Assembly (NCBI GenBank): GCA_027450105.1 | Contig: DAIDKJ010000064.1 | Location: 1 to 7,219, forward strand | Length of the DNA: 7,219 nucleotides | DNA from: Ferrovum sp. | GTDB taxonomy: Bacteria; Pseudomonadota; Gammaproteobacteria; Burkholderiales; Ferrovaceae | Direction: 5' to 3' | Shown: positions 6,328 through 7,219 of the stretch, piece after piece | How the letters are laid out: every line of letters starts with the position of its first letter | Position numbering within the stretch: the first letter of the stretch is position 1 | The notes under the pieces: model-generated | What the model was told of the DNA's origin: nothing | Database searches by the model: none | The model's input: only the letters and a program-made list of their open reading frames with translations | Translations under genes and position numbers: made by a program

Positions 6328-7017
6328 TTAGCGACGGTCCCCCCCAAAAGCGCCCAACAACTGGAGCAGGCTGATGAAAATGTTGTAGATATTCATGTAC
6401 AGGCTCAAGGTGGCCGTAATGTAATTGGTTTCGCCGCCGTGCACGATCTGGCTGACGTTGAACAGGATCATGAGGGAAGAAAAGAGCATGAATCCCGCGC
6501 ACAACACCAGTTGAAACAGGGGCAGTTGCAGAAAGATTTGCGCGACCACCGCCACCATCAACACGATGGACCCAACCATCAGGAAGTTGGCCATACCGCT
6601 AAAGTTACGCTTGGTATTGCTGGCGATACCTGCCAGGCTAAAGAAGACCACAGCCGTGCCGCCGGTGGCCAGGGAGATGAGTTGTGCTCCGTTGCGGAAG
6701 GCCAAAGTAAACTGCAGCAAGGGCCCAAGCATCACCCCCAGAATGAACGTGAGCAGGAGCAGCAGGTACACCCCGGTGGTGCTGTATTTGTTGGACTCGA
6801 TGGCATAGAACAGACCATAGATCATGCCCAAAAACAACAGGCTGGAAAGCATGGGACTGGCGGCCATGAAACCAAAGCTCATGTTGATACCCACCAGTGC
6901 ACCCACAGCTGTGGGAATGAGAGAGAGTCCCAACAGCCAGTAGGTGTTACGTAACACGCGGTGCTGCAGCGTGTCCAGTTGTCCTGTCTGGGAAAAGGTG
7001 TTGAAATCTCGTTGCAT
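6328..7017 (-). CDS. yccA: BAX inhibitor-1 / YccA family inner-membrane protein
   Basis: Seven-helix inner-membrane protein. E. coli YccA interacts with the FtsH protease and modulates membrane-protein quality control; other family members leak calcium or protons. The 229-aa protein has a short cytosolic N-terminus and then hydrophobic segments at roughly 26-45, 55-73, 82-107, 112-132, 145-163, 167-186 and 201-222. Family signatures are VLRNTYWLL near residue 21, LGPLLQ at 97-102, GGTAVVFF at 119-126 and HGGETNYITATLSLY in the last loop and helix. At the two positions that carry the pH-sensing aspartates in Bacillus YetJ this protein has N187 and N209. AAGGAG at 7027-7032, 9 bases before the ATG, supports the start. 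A C7 run on the plus strand (6339-6345) encodes the Gly pair of the GGDRR tail. It is a single-gene unit with its own terminator and diverges from tRNA-Ser. Confidence 0.93.
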   Translation of the reverse strand: MQRDFNTFSQTGQLDTLQHRVLRNTYWLLGLSLIPTAVGALVGINMSFGFMAASPMLSSLLFLGMIYGLFYAIESNKYSTTGVYLLLLLTFILGVMLGPLLQFTLAFRNGAQLISLATGGTAVVFFSLAGIASNTKRNFSGMANFLMVGSIVLMVAVVAQIFLQLPLFQLVLCAGFMLFSSLMILFNVSQIVHGGETNYITATLSLYMNIYNIFISLLQLLGAFGGDRR

Positions 7018-7045
7018 GGATGCAGACTCCTTAGAGTAATCTGAT

Positions 7046-7067
7046 AAAAAAGGTTACACGAGTAACC
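7046..7067 (-). terminator. Terminator-like hairpin in the yccA leader
   Basis: On the minus strand GGTTAC (7067-7062), loop TCGT and GTAACC (7057-7052) form a perfect 6-bp stem followed by six U (7051-7046). It lies 14 bases before the AAGGAG site of yccA. With only three G-C pairs it would be a modest terminator. It could stop antisense transcription coming from beyond the tRNA, or attenuate yccA itself. Confidence 0.55.
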
Positions 7068-7080
7068 GGATACACTGCTA

Positions 7081-7109
7081 AGACTACGTGATGCCCCGAA
7101 AAGTTGCAA
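7081..7109 (-). promoter_or_regulatory. Possible sigma-70 promoter of yccA
   Basis: On the minus strand TTGCAA (7109-7104, four of six matches to the -35 box) is followed after 17 bases by TAGTCT (7086-7081, three of six matches to the -10 box). The start would be near 7074, just ahead of the leader hairpin at 7046-7067. Spacing is ideal but the boxes are weak. Confidence 0.3.
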
Positions 7110-7116
7110 GTTGGGG

Positions 7117-7122
7117 TAGAAT
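7117..7122 (+). promoter_or_regulatory. -10 box of the tRNA-Ser promoter
   Basis: TAGAAT matches five of six -10 positions and sits 13 bases before the mature tRNA 5' end. The next bases (GCCCGG) are GC-rich, as in discriminators of growth-rate-controlled stable RNA genes. No good -35 box is visible, so the assignment rests on the -10 box and its position. Confidence 0.45.
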
Positions 7123-7135
7123 GCCCGGTCAGTTC

Positions 7136-7219
7136 GGAGGTGTGGCAGAGTGGTCGATTGCACCGGTCTTGAAAACCGGCAACGGGCAACCGTTCGTGAG
7201 TTCGAATCTCACCGCCTCC
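7136..7219 (+). tRNA. tRNA-Ser (anticodon UGA), lacking only the last bases at the window edge
   Basis: Full class II cloverleaf reading UCA codons. The acceptor stem GGAGGTG (7136-7142) pairs with CGCCTCC (7213-7219) with one G-U. The D-arm is GCA/TGC, the anticodon stem CCGGT/ACCGG carries the loop CTTGAAA with anticodon TGA, a long variable arm contains the pair ACGG/CCGT, and the T-arm is GTGAG-TTCGAAT-CTCAC. The discriminator base and CCA would be at 7220 onward, so whether CCA is encoded cannot be seen. It is transcribed away from yccA. Confidence 0.97.

Noticed and set aside
6439..6954. 171-aa plus-strand frame opposite yccA
   Set aside because: A His/Gln-rich mirror of a seven-helix membrane protein; yccA has the ribosome site, terminator and family motifs.
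1..7219. Search for mobile, defence, toxin-antitoxin or CRISPR elements
   Set aside because: All stretches of coding length are accounted for by housekeeping genes; no repeat-spacer pattern, transposase, integrase or terminal repeats were seen.

Overview
The window reads as ordinary core chromosome of a Gram-negative proteobacterium, most likely a betaproteobacterium. The end of a nuo operon followed by a Nudix ADP-sugar hydrolase, the RlmD sequence, a YccA/BAX-inhibitor protein ending in GGDRR and a divergent tRNA-Ser all fit that group. The lineage is inferred from remembered protein similarity, not from a search. Base composition is moderately GC-rich and looks even throughout. I see no insertion sequence, phage gene, CRISPR array or toxin/defence cassette.

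Layout. Positions 1-1418 (+) hold nuoN, the last membrane subunit of respiratory complex I, cut at its 5' end by the window edge. After a 113-base gap with two hairpins comes a 188-aa Nudix hydrolase of the ADP-ribose pyrophosphatase type (1532-2098, +). A 127-base convergent gap with an unusual nested inverted repeat separates it from htpG, the Hsp90 chaperone (2226-4094, -). htpG has a consensus-perfect heat-shock (sigma-32) promoter at 4159-4186, inside a 256-base divergent region. On the other side of that region is a plus-strand pair: a zinc-ribbon Nudix hydrolase (4351-4881) and rlmD, a 23S rRNA m5U methyltransferase (about 4892-6244), almost touching and probably co-transcribed.

rlmD converges on yccA (6328-7017, -), which has a strong intrinsic terminator at 6272-6301 and a terminator-like hairpin in its own leader. 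A tRNA-Ser(UGA) gene starts at 7136 (+) and runs to the last base of the window; its discriminator base lies just outside.

The genes do not form a single pathway. They are housekeeping units: respiration, nucleotide-sugar clean-up, protein folding under stress, rRNA modification, membrane-protein quality control and translation. I found no convincing new system. The points worth a second look are regulatory or local: the sigma-32 promoter, the structured convergent gap, the yccA leader hairpin, the loss of both family aspartates in YccA, homopolymer tracts in three genes, and the likely TTG start of rlmD.
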